Assembly: GCA_963773735.1 (NCBI GenBank)
Contig: CAVZCK010000031.1
Coordinates: forward strand, 62,001 to 126,000
Direction: 5' to 3'
DNA from: CAVZCK01 sp963773735
GTDB taxonomy: Bacteria > Pseudomonadota > Alphaproteobacteria > Rhizobiales > Rhodomicrobiaceae
DNA: 64,000 nt
Shown here: positions 48,682 to 57,845 of the stretch, in pieces
How the letters are laid out: each line of letters opens with the position of its first letter
Position numbering within the stretch: the first letter of the stretch is position 1
Translations under genes and position numbers: made by a program
The notes under the pieces: model-generated
Seen by the model: only the letters and a program-made list of their open reading frames with translations
Told to the model about the DNA's origin: nothing
Databases searched by the model: none

Positions 48682-48728
48682 GCTAGTGTGCGGACGCATG
48701 CACGAAGTGAATGCGTCAGTGCACTAGC
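48682..48728. repeat. CTAGTG-bounded palindrome
   Basis: GCTAGTGTGCGGACGCAT (48682-48699) and its mirror at 48711-48728 pair at 15 of 18 positions around an 11-base loop. The ends GCTAGTG/CACTAGC match the palindromes at 23901-24134. It lies 59 bases after egtD, before the acylphosphatase 3' end. Confidence 0.65.
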
Positions 48729-48808
48729 GCTTCGCTGCCGCAATGTGGGGCTGCCGTCGGCGGGGCCCACAATACGGCGGCCCATCGAGCCGCGGCGGAC
48801 CGGCGCCG

Positions 48809-49090
48809 TTATCGCAGCACCGCAAATCCGCTCGGCGCGGCGCCACCCTCGTGGATGATGTCGACGCCCGAAACCCGCGCGTCGGGCGGCCCCTCCCACA
48901 ACAGCGCAATCATCTCGGCAACGTCCTCCGGCGCCCCGTGAAGAAGCACCTCGACCGATCCGTCCGGCCGGTTCTTGACCCAGCCGCGCAGCCCGCGCCG
49001 CTTCGCCTGCTCTGCCGTCCAGGCGCGATAATAGACGCCCTGCACCTGGCCCCTGATCCGCAGCTGAACCGTTCGTCCCGATCCGGTCAC
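48809..49090 (-). CDS. acyP: Acylphosphatase
   Basis: A 93-residue enzyme hydrolysing acyl phosphates. The catalytic Arg lies in RGQVQGVYYRAWTAEQA (about residue 22) and Asn in LRGWVKNRPDGSVEV (about residue 40). Intact and of standard size. Convergent with egtD across the palindrome. Confidence 0.95.
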   Translation of the reverse strand: MTGSGRTVQLRIRGQVQGVYYRAWTAEQAKRRGLRGWVKNRPDGSVEVLLHGAPEDVAEMIALLWEGPPDARVSGVDIIHEGGAAPSGFAVLR

Positions 49091-49269
49091 GGTCCTCTCC
49101 TTCAGTCCCGATGGCGCTTATGCGCGGAACGCGCGCAGCCTTGACGCATGCACGCAATGGTTGACTACATCCTATCAAAGGCATACTTTTCCTAAGATTC
49201 GCCATTCAAAAGCCAGTATTCGTAAATGTTAATTTACCTCTTTGATCGGAATTATAAGAGACGGATACC

Positions 49270-49524
49270 ATGTCCAAAAACAGAATGCCTGGTGTCGACA
49301 GTCAATCCGAGAGGGAGATATTCGGACAAAATTTTCGTCAGGCGCGGATCAAAGCGGGTCTTAGTCAGAGAGACGTTCACCGCAAGACCGGCGTCGCGCA
49401 ATCCCATATTTCGGAAATCGAGACTGGCGTCTCGAATATTTCAATCGATACCATGGTTAAACTCGCAGTGATCGTCAAAAGGCCGCTTTGGAAACTGTTC
49501 AGGCCGGGGCCGCAGAAAGGCTGA
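49270..49524 (+). CDS. XRE-family helix-turn-helix regulator
   Basis: An 84-residue single-domain DNA-binding protein. The Cro/C1-type HTH spans about residues 15-72 (FGQNFRQARIKAGLSQRDVH, recognition helix in TGVAQSHISEIETG, then NISIDTMVKLAVIV). No ligand or oligomer domain. It may be self-regulated or linked to the following phasin gene; a single small XRE gene can also be an orphan antitoxin. The preceding 180 bases are AT-richer and probably hold its promoter. Confidence 0.85.
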   Translation: MSKNRMPGVDSQSEREIFGQNFRQARIKAGLSQRDVHRKTGVAQSHISEIETGVSNISIDTMVKLAVIVKRPLWKLFRPGPQKG

Positions 49525-50016
49525 CGGCCGGCAGCGATTCGGGCCTTGCTGCGCTTGGCGCGATCATCCTCGCGGCGGGCTGTTCCCGCTGCATGGGCGG
49601 CGAAAATGTGTCGCTCGGGCCCGTGGCCGGTCGGGCATCCGGGAGAGATCAGCGCGCTTCCGCCTTGCCGCACGCGACGCGGCCGCGATCCATGCCGATC
49701 CGAGCGTGCCGGCTCCCCGGCGCGGATGCGGATGTCCGCCGCATCCTGGACCTCGGCGCAGAGAAGCCTTCGCGGCAGCAGAACTTGCCATAAGTCGAAA
49801 AGGAAACAACTCAACCGCCTGCGAAGGTTAACGAGATACAGCACTTTTCGGCGGTCCTTGTTGACTTGGACGCGACTCGGATGGAAGTTGGTAAGACGCG
49901 TGACAGCGGCGAATCCAGATATCTTCACATACCGTCGAGCTGAAGCGTTCTGGCGCAAGAACGAATGACGACCCAACAGGGTCACCGTTTTCCATTTTGC
50001 TAAGGAGGTCAGTCCC
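49525..50016 (+). pseudogene. Spacer with a possible MobA-like nucleotidyltransferase remnant
   Basis: About 490 bases between the XRE gene and a phasin gene. In the frame open from 49488 to 49793 the stretch LAALGAIILAAGCSRCMGGE resembles the N-terminal NTP-binding loop of MobA/CTP-transferase-type proteins (LAAGxSxRMG), but the rest degenerates into low-complexity Arg/Ala codons and no conserved follow-up motif is seen. If real, it is a decayed fragment. Otherwise the region is non-coding; the last 100 bases serve as leader of the phasin gene. Confidence 0.25.
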
Positions 50017-50421
50017 ATGCAGGAAATGCCGGGTTTTGCCGAGATGCCGGAGTTGGTACGCAACATGATGAAGGCCAGTATCGACCAGGCCCGGAAGGCC
50101 TTCGAAACTTTCATCTCCGCCAGCCAGCAGGTCATGTCGAATTTCGAGGGGCCATCGACCCCGACGACAGGCGGCATGAAGCAGCTCAATGAAAAGATCG
50201 CGGAGTTCACCCGCGCGAATGCGGATGCCAATTTCCGTTTCGCAATGACGCTTGCCGACGCCAAGCAGATCAACGACGTCATCGAAATGCAGAATCACTA
50301 TGTCCGTGAGCTGATGGACACCTACGCCAAACAGCTCGAAGAGCTTCGCGCGCTCACGACAAAGATTGTGCAGGAGAGCACGAAGGCGGTGGCGGCCGGC
50401 ATGCCGGGCGGCGGAGCCTAA
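50017..50421 (+). CDS. Phasin family protein
   Basis: A 134-residue amphipathic helical protein that coats PHB granules. The phasin_2-type pattern is seen in VRNMMKASIDQARKAFETFI and later ANADANFRFAMTLADAKQIN and MQNHYVRELMDTYAKQLEEL, with a Gly/Ala tail. RBS AAGGAGG lies 11 bases before the ATG, so it is probably highly expressed, as usual for phasins. It forms a set with phaC 6.4 kb upstream. Confidence 0.9.
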   Translation: MQEMPGFAEMPELVRNMMKASIDQARKAFETFISASQQVMSNFEGPSTPTTGGMKQLNEKIAEFTRANADANFRFAMTLADAKQINDVIEMQNHYVRELMDTYAKQLEELRALTTKIVQESTKAVAAGMPGGGA

Positions 50422-50563
50422 GGCCGGGCCGGCTGGCTTTGACGATGCTTCGGGGGGAGATGAACCGGATGCGGATGAAAAGCGCGGTTGTTCACGCAAG
50501 AGCGGCGGGCGATGTTCCGCCGTTCATTTTGCAGAGCTGACGAAACCGGGGGTTGAGAGCGAT

Positions 50564-50848
50564 ATGCGCGTTGTTTCCTGGGTCATCGGCTTGGCGATCC
50601 TCGCCATCGTGGGCGTGCATCTCTATTTCTATTGGACCGTCGGCACCTTCGACCCCTGCCGGGCGGCGGTGCTCCGGATCATTCAGAAGCAGCGGGCGGC
50701 GGGCCAGGATCTTGCCGCCGGCGTCGGCGTGCTGCTGGGGCGGCAGCTCGAAGATGCCATCAGGTCGCAAGGCGTAATGACCTGCTACCGCTCGGCGCTG
50801 CGCGGCGAGGCTCCCGAAATCGAGCTTCAGATTTTGAAGCAGCATTGA
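50564..50848 (+). CDS. Small membrane-anchored protein of unknown function
   Basis: A 94-residue protein with one N-terminal helix (VVSWVIGLAILAIVGVHLYFYW) and a short soluble domain containing two Cys (DPCRAAVLRI and VMTCYRSALRG) that could form a disulfide in the periplasm. The ATG at 50564 is preceded by a GAGAGCG site. The same frame is open upstream to 50366, but those residues are spacer-like. No family recognised. Confidence 0.6.
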   Translation: MRVVSWVIGLAILAIVGVHLYFYWTVGTFDPCRAAVLRIIQKQRAAGQDLAAGVGVLLGRQLEDAIRSQGVMTCYRSALRGEAPEIELQILKQH

Positions 50849-50876
50849 CGCAAGACGCGCGGGCGCGGATCTCGCG

Positions 50877-52135
<1,259 letters not shown>

Positions 52136-52366
52136 GCCGGGCTCCCGATCGCGAGGCCAAAAACGAGGATACTCCCGCTCTATTAACGGAGAGGCGCATC
52201 AAATACCAGATATAGGCGGCCAAGCGCGGTTTTTACGCAGCCGCCGTGAACTGCGGCGAGAACGACGGACGGTCCGGGCGCGCGTGCCGGGCTGCATCGG
52301 CACGCCGAAGGCTCCCCGGCCTCAACCGCGCTCAAAGCAGACCTGCCGAAAGCGCAAAGGCGCGTC

Positions 52367-52837
52367 TCAAGGCTTTCCGCCAGGCGGCTTACGGCAATCC
52401 GCACAAATTCCCTGAATTTCGAGAACCGTGTCCGAGACCGCAAAACCGCTCGACTGGGTGATCGATTTGATCGCGTCCCAGGCCTCCGGGGCCTGCGTCT
52501 CGGCGACGCGGCCACATTCGTCGCAGATCAGCATGACGGTCGATTTGCTGTCGCCGTGCTCGGACAGGCAGGCGAAATAGGCGTTCCTGCTTTCCAGCCG
52601 ATGGACCAGCCCGGCGGCAAGCAGCACCTCGATAATCCGATAGACCGATATCGGCGCCAGCCGGCGGCCATCTCTGCCAAGCTTTTCAATGATATCGTAG
52701 GCGCCGAGCGCCTTATGAGACGACAGCAGCACCTTGAGCACGGCCTGCCGCAGCGGCGTCAGCCGGATGTCCTTCGCCGCGCAGATCTCCTGAGCGCGCT
52801 CGACGGCCAGATCGACACATGAGTCATGGTCGTGCTC
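52367..52837 (-). CDS. zur: Fur-family regulator, Zur type (start unresolved)
   Basis: A zinc-responsive repressor. The N-terminal winged helix (LTPLRQAVLKVLLSSHKALG, YRIIEVLLAAGLVHRLES) is followed by the dimerisation domain with structural zinc cysteines ICDECGRVAE and GICADCRKP. The homologous part extends upstream to EHDHDSCVDLAVERAQEIC (52837), yet no ATG, GTG or TTG in frame lies just before it; the first in-frame start is GTG at 52741, which would cut the DNA-binding domain. A frameshift at the 5' end is likely. Divergent from the ECF ATPase gene, with a palindromic TGTAACATTATTGCA site between. Confidence 0.85.
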   Translation of the reverse strand, partial: EHDHDSCVDLAVERAQEICAAKDIRLTPLRQAVLKVLLSSHKALGAYDIIEKLGRDGRRLAPISVYRIIEVLLAAGLVHRLESRNAYFACLSEHGDSKSTVMLICDECGRVAETQAPEAWDAIKSITQSSGFAVSDTVLEIQGICADCRKPPGGKP

Positions 52838-52903
52838 CGGGCGCGGGAAGAGATTTACGGGCGTGTTGCGGGCTGTTATCGCTGCGATCTCCGAAACGCT
52901 GAT

Positions 52904-52918
52904 TGTAACATTATTGCA
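52904..52918. promoter_or_regulatory. Candidate Zur operator
   Basis: TGTAACATTATTGCA is an imperfect palindrome (TGyAA-N5-TTrCA) in the zur/ABC-ATPase divergent region, resembling the AT-rich dyads bound by Zur (related to TGTAATnnnATTACA). Position and shape fit; one site only, so confidence is limited. Confidence 0.35.
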
Positions 52919-53021
52919 TCTACTAAGAGGTTATTAAGGAAGTGTTGATTTGCGTTCAACCCCGTTCTCCGCTTTTCGGAAACAATTTCACCGTGCATTG
53001 CCCGCAATCAACACGCCAAGC

Positions 53022-53951
53022 ATGATCGAGATTCGCGATGTGAGCCATGTTTTTGACGAGCGGCCCGTGCTGCGCGGCATCTCGCTCTCGCTGAGCGAGC
53101 GGCGCATCGCGATCATCGGCGCCAACGGCTCCGGCAAGACCACGCTGGCGCGGATGCTCAACGGCCTCATCCTGCCCAAGCGCGGCGAGGTTTTTATCGA
53201 CGGCGTCTCGGCGAGGAAAGACGGCGCCGCTGTCCGCCGGCTCGTCGGCTATGTCTTTCAGAACCCGGAGCACCAGATCGTCATGCCCACGGTCGAGGAA
53301 GACCTCGCCTTCGGCCTCAAAAACATGAATCTGCCGAAGCCCGAGATCACCGCGCGGGTCGATGCCATGCTCGCCGCGCATGGTCTCGCCGACCGGCGGA
53401 ATGCGGCAGCGCATCTGCTCAGCGGCGGCGAGCAGAAGCTTTTGACGCTGCTCTCCGTGCTGATCATGGAGCCACGCTACATCATTTTCGACGAGCCGAT
53501 GAACTCGCTCGATCTTGCCGCACGCCGCCGTCTCTCGCGGCTGATGGACGGGCTCGAACAAACCATCATCACCATCACCCACGATTTTGACCTGATCGCC
53601 GATTACGACCGAGCGATCCTCATTCACGAGGGCAAAGCCGCCGCGGACGGCGCCCCGCGGGAGGTGATCCGGCGCTATGTCGATATCATCGACGGTCATT
53701 ATCCCCTGGCGTTTCTCGACCGGCATCTGAAGGGCGCGCGAGCGCGGCGTCCTCCTAATTATTCTGGTGGCGCGGGTTCTGATAGAGCTCGGCTTCCTGC
53801 GTCTCGATCTGCAGCTCGGCGCCGCCCTGCAGGATCTCGTCGGTCAGCTTGCGCAGATGGCGCTGGATGGCCGAGCGGAAGCGCAGCATGCCGCAAAACA
53901 GCTGCAGCGTGCCGTTCAGCCGGGGATTATCGTGGTCCTCGCGGACCTTGA
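53022..53951 (+). CDS. Energy-coupling-factor type ABC transporter ATPase (CbiO/BioM-like)
   Basis: Cytoplasmic ATPase. Walker A is GANGSGKTT (about residue 37), the Q-loop YVFQNPEHQIVMPTVEEDLAF is typical of CbiO/BioM/EcfA, the signature LLSGGEQKLLTLL and Walker B IIFDEPMNSLD follow, and the switch His is in ITITHDFDLIAD. No T- or S-component gene is adjacent, so the A-component is an orphan. Beyond about residue 245 the frame overlaps the opposite gene and looks non-native; a stop at 53756-53758 in another frame could be the true end. ATG at 53022 preferred. The zur neighbour suggests a zinc link; BioM (biotin) is the alternative. Confidence 0.85.
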   Translation: MIEIRDVSHVFDERPVLRGISLSLSERRIAIIGANGSGKTTLARMLNGLILPKRGEVFIDGVSARKDGAAVRRLVGYVFQNPEHQIVMPTVEEDLAFGLKNMNLPKPEITARVDAMLAAHGLADRRNAAAHLLSGGEQKLLTLLSVLIMEPRYIIFDEPMNSLDLAARRRLSRLMDGLEQTIITITHDFDLIADYDRAILIHEGKAAADGAPREVIRRYVDIIDGHYPLAFLDRHLKGARARRPPNYSGGAGSDRARLPASRSAARRRPAGSRRSACADGAGWPSGSAACRKTAAACRSAGDYRGPRGP

Positions 53952-54565
53952 CGTCCCAGCGCCCGCCGATGTCCAGCAGCCGGCCGTTCAGGTGGCCGAC
54001 GCGCACGCCCCGCTCGTCATAGAGCGTATAGTCCTGGCCGATGCTGATCCAGTCGCGGCGAAGCCGGTAGAAGCGCAGCTTCTTAGCTTCGAGGATGAAG
54101 AAGGAATAATCCTCCGGGATCAGCGGCCATTTGCGCGCCGAGCGCTCGACATTGACGATCTGATCATGGCCGGCGAGGTTGATAAGGAAGGCCGGGACCG
54201 GCAGTCCCCTGGCGCCGAGCGTCAGTTGCAGACTGCGGCCCATCAGCATGTCCATGGTGCCGCGCCAGTTCATCTCCTCGCTGAACAGCTTGACCACGAG
54301 CCGCTTCTTCATGCCTTCCGACTCCTCCCACAGGCCGCGGCGGTAGGTGAGGATGCCGGTGCGCGCGCCGTTCACATCGACCGCGCCGATGACGTCGGAG
54401 TCCTTGCTGAACTGGCGCGATTTCGGCCCGGTGGCGCGCATGTTTGAAGAAGCCGATCTCGACGGAGTTGAGATCCGTCCACCAGAGATCGACGGTGTAT
54501 TGCGAGTAGCCGAGTGCTGCGCTCGTCGCCATTTGCGCCTCCGCATGCTGCGAATCGATATGCAA
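53755..54565 (-). CDS. Uncharacterised protein, frameshifted
   Basis: A reconstructed protein of about 269 residues. MATSAALGYSQYTVDLWWTD and the main body (from SRQFSKDSDVIGAVDVNGA to AELYQNPRHQNN) lie in two frames joined near 54445, where one A of an AAA run must be removed (EIGFFNMRATGPKSRQFS). The C-terminal half has a beta-rich pattern (YTLYDERGVRVGHLNGRLLD, then GGRWDVKV) faintly like the LURP1/Tubby-like fold; this is weak. No signal peptide. It ends 3 bases within the ECF ATPase frame, tail to tail. Start at 54565 or 54532. Confidence 0.6.
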
Positions 54566-54987
54566 ATGATGAGCGATGCGGGGCGGCGGGCCAGCCGCGG
54601 CAGCGGCCGGTCATCCACAGGAAGGTGGACGATCCAGCACGGAAGCCAGTGCCGGGAAGCTGGCTGCTGCTGGCGCGCGAGGCGATGGTGTTTGTGGCCA
54701 GCGGAGCGGCGAGAACAAGCCGAAGAACAGGGCCGCCCGACCGCGTTGAGGCCGACGCCCCTTTCGCCCAGCTCGACTAGCTTTTGCATTTACGCTCGAT
54801 TTTTCTGAAAACCGGTTCCACTTTTGGGATTCGCTCTGAGTGTCGTCCGCCTGACCCGCGGACCCATGCCGCTGACCTATCGCATCGGTCATTCGCTTCG
54901 AGGCAACGGAATGGCCACCGGGTCTCGCTCCGCTCCCCGCCCGGCGATGACGTCGCGGAGGATCGATATCGCGGAGCTTATTTCGCG
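54566..54987. other. Spacer containing a Rhizobiales-type AAAACCGGTTCC repeat
   Basis: About 420 bases without a gene between hisF and the uncharacterised gene. At 54806-54840 it contains a TGAAAACCGGTTCCACTTTT element followed by GGGATTCGCTCTGAG, a short intergenic sequence I recognise as widespread in Rhizobiales genomes. Open frames here are shadows of high GC content. Confidence 0.5.
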
Positions 54988-55761
54988 CTAATCGGCCCGC
55001 ACCGGGATGCCGGCGGCGGCCATATGCGCCTTCGCCTCGGCGATGGTGTGATCGCCGAAATGGAAGATCGAGGCGGCGAGCACCGCGCTCGCATGGCCAT
55101 CGCGCACGCCTTCGACGAGATGATCGAGCGTGCCGACACCGCCCGAGGCGATCACCGGCACCGTCACCGCATCCGCAATCGCCCGCGTCAGCGGAATGTC
55201 GAAACCGGCGCGGGTGCCGTCGCGGTCCATCGAGGTCAGCAGGATCTCGCCGGCGCCAAGCTCCACCACCTCGCAGGCATAATCGACCGCGTCGATCCCC
55301 GTCGGCTTGCGTCCGCCATGGGTGAAAATCTCCCAGCGCGGCGCCTCGCCCGGCCCCGAGACCTGCTTGGCGTCGATGGCGACGACGATGCACTGCACGC
55401 CGAATTTCTCGGCCGCGCGGGCGACGAAAGCGCGGTCGTTCACCGCGGCGGTGTTGATCGACACCTTGTCGGCGCCCGCATGAAGCAGCTTGCGGATGTC
55501 CTCGGTCTCGCGCACGCCGCCGCCCACCGTCAGCGGCATGAAGCAGCGCTCCGCCGTGCGCTGGACCACATCGAAGATCGTGGCGCGGTCCTCATGGCTC
55601 GCGGTGATGTCGAGGAAGCAAAGCTCGTCGGCGCCGGCGGCATCATAGGCGGCGGCTGCCTCGACCGGATCGCCGGCATCGCGCAGATCGACGAAGTTGA
55701 TGCCCTTGACGACGCGGCCGTCCTTGACGTCCAGGCAGGGAATGATGCGGGTTTTCAGCAT
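54988..55761 (-). CDS. hisF: Imidazole glycerol phosphate synthase, cyclase subunit
   Basis: With HisH it makes IGP and AICAR from PRFAR. MLKTRIIPCLDVKDGRVVKG carries the catalytic Asp11, CIVVAIDAKQ the second Asp (about 130), and ILLTSMDRDGTRAGFD and VIASGGVGTLDH the phosphate-binding loops. The 257 residues are intact. It directly follows the arginase-family gene, with its ATG next to the latter's TAA. Confidence 0.97.
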   Translation of the reverse strand: MLKTRIIPCLDVKDGRVVKGINFVDLRDAGDPVEAAAAYDAAGADELCFLDITASHEDRATIFDVVQRTAERCFMPLTVGGGVRETEDIRKLLHAGADKVSINTAAVNDRAFVARAAEKFGVQCIVVAIDAKQVSGPGEAPRWEIFTHGGRKPTGIDAVDYACEVVELGAGEILLTSMDRDGTRAGFDIPLTRAIADAVTVPVIASGGVGTLDHLVEGVRDGHASAVLAASIFHFGDHTIAEAKAHMAAAGIPVRAD

Positions 55762-56592
55762 TTACATGGACTTTCGGGCGGCGCAGACGGTCTTGATGTG
55801 CTCGATCGCGCAGGCGGTCGCTTTTCCCTTCGCGCCTAACCCCAGTTCGATGCCCGTCACCGCCATCGCCGCAACGGGCAGCGCGCCGCGACAGCCGCGA
55901 GATCGCGCCGGACCGTCTCCGGCGAGGGACCGCCTTTGCGGCGAAGCGATTGACGCGCAAGCTTCGCCTCATTGTGCACATCCATATCGAGATGGACGTA
56001 GAGCTGGTCGCAGCCATCGAGCGCGGAGATGGCGTCCTCGGCATTGTCGGCGAGGGCGATAGCCTCATCGTCGATGAATCCCTGCTCGCTCGGGTCGAGG
56101 TCGCGAGCGCCGTAAAGGCAGAGATTTCTCTGGCTCATCGCGTTCAGTCCGGCAATGGCGAAAGCCATCGCCTGCCACGCCTCGCCAAGGATGATCGTCG
56201 CCGCCATCCCGTCGAAGAGGCCGCTGAGGGTCGTCTCCGGCGTGTTGAGATCGCCATGCGCGTCCATCCAGAGCACGCCGGTGTTCTCGCCGCCAAGCCC
56301 CGCCACAGCGCCGAGCGCGGCGACCGAACAGCTTCCGCAAACGATGACCGCCAAGGCGCCGGCCTTGTGGCTCGCTTTGACAAGCCGGCCAATCTTCCCG
56401 CCGAGCTTAAACGCAGCCTTCAATTCGCCCGCACCTTCGCCTTCGGCCGCGACCACGTGCTCCTTCACGATCGTGGCCGTCGTCGATGAGCTGCTGCGTC
56501 AGCCCGGCGTCGCGCAGCGCGCCGGCCATTTTGTGCCAGCCGATGCCGTAAGACCGGTTCGGCCAAGTCGCATAGATGAGATCGATGGTCAT
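55762..56592 (-). CDS. Arginase-family protein inside the histidine cluster, frameshifted twice
   Basis: A reconstructed protein of about 276 residues of the ureohydrolase (arginase/agmatinase/formimidoylglutamase) fold. Metal ligands are visible: GSCSV region, WMDAHGDLNTPET (D-x-H-x-D) and YVHLDMDVHNE (D-x-D). The N-terminus (MTIDLIYATWPNRSYGIGWH) is unlike classical arginases. One-base insertions near 56465 and near 55878 split the frame; with both removed it ends EHIKTVCAARKSM at 55762. Its ATG overlaps the hisA stop (ATGA) and its stop abuts hisF, so it is a member of the his operon. Substrate unknown; a guanidino or formimino compound is possible. Confidence 0.8.
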
Positions 56593-57332
56593 GGCCCCGC
56601 CTTCCTAGCCGCCTCGATCAGCGCCAGCGCCGCTGTCGCATCGAGCCGCCCGTCATAAAGCGCCCGCCCGGCGATCGCGCCTTCGAGCATGGCATAGTCC
56701 GGTAGCAAGAGCCGCTTCACATCCTCAATGCCGGCGAGGCCCCCCGAGGCGATGACGGGGATCGAAACTTCGCGGGCGAGCGCGGCGGTCGCATTCAGAT
56801 TGAGACCGGCGAGCAGCCCGTCCCGCGAAATGTCGGTATAGATGATGGCGGCGACGCCGGCATCCTCGAAACGCCGCGCTAGTTCCGCCGCGGTCAGCTC
56901 GCTGGTCTCGGCCCAGCCCTCGATCGCGACCAGCCCGTCGCGCGCATCGATCCCGACCGCGACGCGCTGCGGGAATTGCCGCGCCGCCGCACGCACGAGT
57001 TGCGGATCGCGCACCGCCGCTGTGCCCAAAATGACACGAGCGATGCCCTCATTCAGCCAGGTTTCGATCTGCGCCAGCGATCGGATACCGCCGCCGAGCT
57101 GCACCGGGATCGATAGCGTGCCGAGGATCCCCCGAACGGCCGCGACATTGACCGGCTCACCCTCGAAAGCGCCATTCAGATCAACGACATGCAGGTAGTC
57201 GAAGCCAATGCGCTCGAAGTCCCGCGCCTGCGCCGCCGGATCGTCGCCGAACACGGTCGCCTCGCTCATCAGGCCCTGGCGCAGGCGAACGCACTGGCCG
57301 TCCTTCAAATCAATGGCGGGAAACAGCCTCAT
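56589..57332 (-). CDS. hisA: Phosphoribosylformimino-AICAR ribotide isomerase
   Basis: ProFAR to PRFAR isomerase of histidine synthesis. MRLFPAIDLKDGQCVRLRQG contains the catalytic Asp8, QLGGGIRSLAQIETWL the first phosphate loop, and IIYTDISRDGLLAG the second catalytic Asp. The 247 residues are intact. It precedes the arginase-family gene with a 4-base overlap. Confidence 0.97.
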   Translation of the reverse strand: MRLFPAIDLKDGQCVRLRQGLMSEATVFGDDPAAQARDFERIGFDYLHVVDLNGAFEGEPVNVAAVRGILGTLSIPVQLGGGIRSLAQIETWLNEGIARVILGTAAVRDPQLVRAAARQFPQRVAVGIDARDGLVAIEGWAETSELTAAELARRFEDAGVAAIIYTDISRDGLLAGLNLNATAALAREVSIPVIASGGLAGIEDVKRLLLPDYAMLEGAIAGRALYDGRLDATAALALIEAARKAGP

Positions 57333-57470
57333 CCGTTACAATCGTCAAAAATCAGACACAAGCGTCTGGGATACTTCTCTATCGTTTCGTTGCGCGTTTT
57401 TAGTGCGCTCCTTCCCGTACCAGCGTCTGGAGCCGAGTCTTCCGAAATCTTTGATCGGACGTGAGGATCC

Positions 57471-57845
57471 ATGCGCCGCTACATCATCTCCTATGACCTC
57501 TACCGGCCTGGCAACAACTATTCGGACTTAACCGCCGAGATCAAGCGGCTGGGCGCGGATTGGGAGCACCCGATTGCGAATCTGTGGATCGTCGAGACCG
57601 GTCTGACGGCCGGTGAGATCCGGGCCGCGCTCAGCGACCACCTCGTCACCGGCGACAAGCTCTATATCCGCGAGGCGGGCGAAGACCTGGCGGCAATGGA
57701 TATCGCGCCGGGCGCACCCTTCCGGATGAGCGCCATTTCGACCTATGAGCGCGCGCCGGTCAGGCTCCTCGCGAATGTGCTTTCGGGAGACGGCGCTTCA
57801 CGGGCGGAGTCGCATTTGCTCACGGCTGCCATCGTAGAAAATTAG
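57471..57845 (+). CDS. Cas2/SinR/VapD-like ferredoxin-fold protein on the opposite strand
   Basis: A 124-residue protein. MRRYIISYDLYRPGNNYSDL followed by AEIKRLGADWEHPIANLWIV and DKLYIREAGEDLAA matches the small proteins called SinR-like in proteobacteria, which share a ferredoxin-like fold with Cas2 and VapD. No CRISPR array or cas1 is present, so a CRISPR role is not supported; VapD relatives are ribonucleases. TGAGGAT gives a ribosome site before the ATG. The gene runs against the his genes and its end overlaps hisH by 26 bases. Confidence 0.7.
   Translation: MRRYIISYDLYRPGNNYSDLTAEIKRLGADWEHPIANLWIVETGLTAGEIRAALSDHLVTGDKLYIREAGEDLAAMDIAPGAPFRMSAISTYERAPVRLLANVLSGDGASRAESHLLTAAIVEN

Noticed and set aside
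49546..49968. 140-residue open frame between the XRE and phasin genes
   Set aside because: Arg/Ser-rich with no conserved pattern; mirrored by other long chance frames in the same stretch.
54611..55393. Long minus-strand frame overlapping hisF
   Set aside because: It is the shadow of hisF in another frame with Arg/His-rich content.
57471..57845. A functional CRISPR-Cas system
   Set aside because: Only a Cas2-fold relative is present; no repeats of CRISPR type and no cas1 or effector gene in the window.
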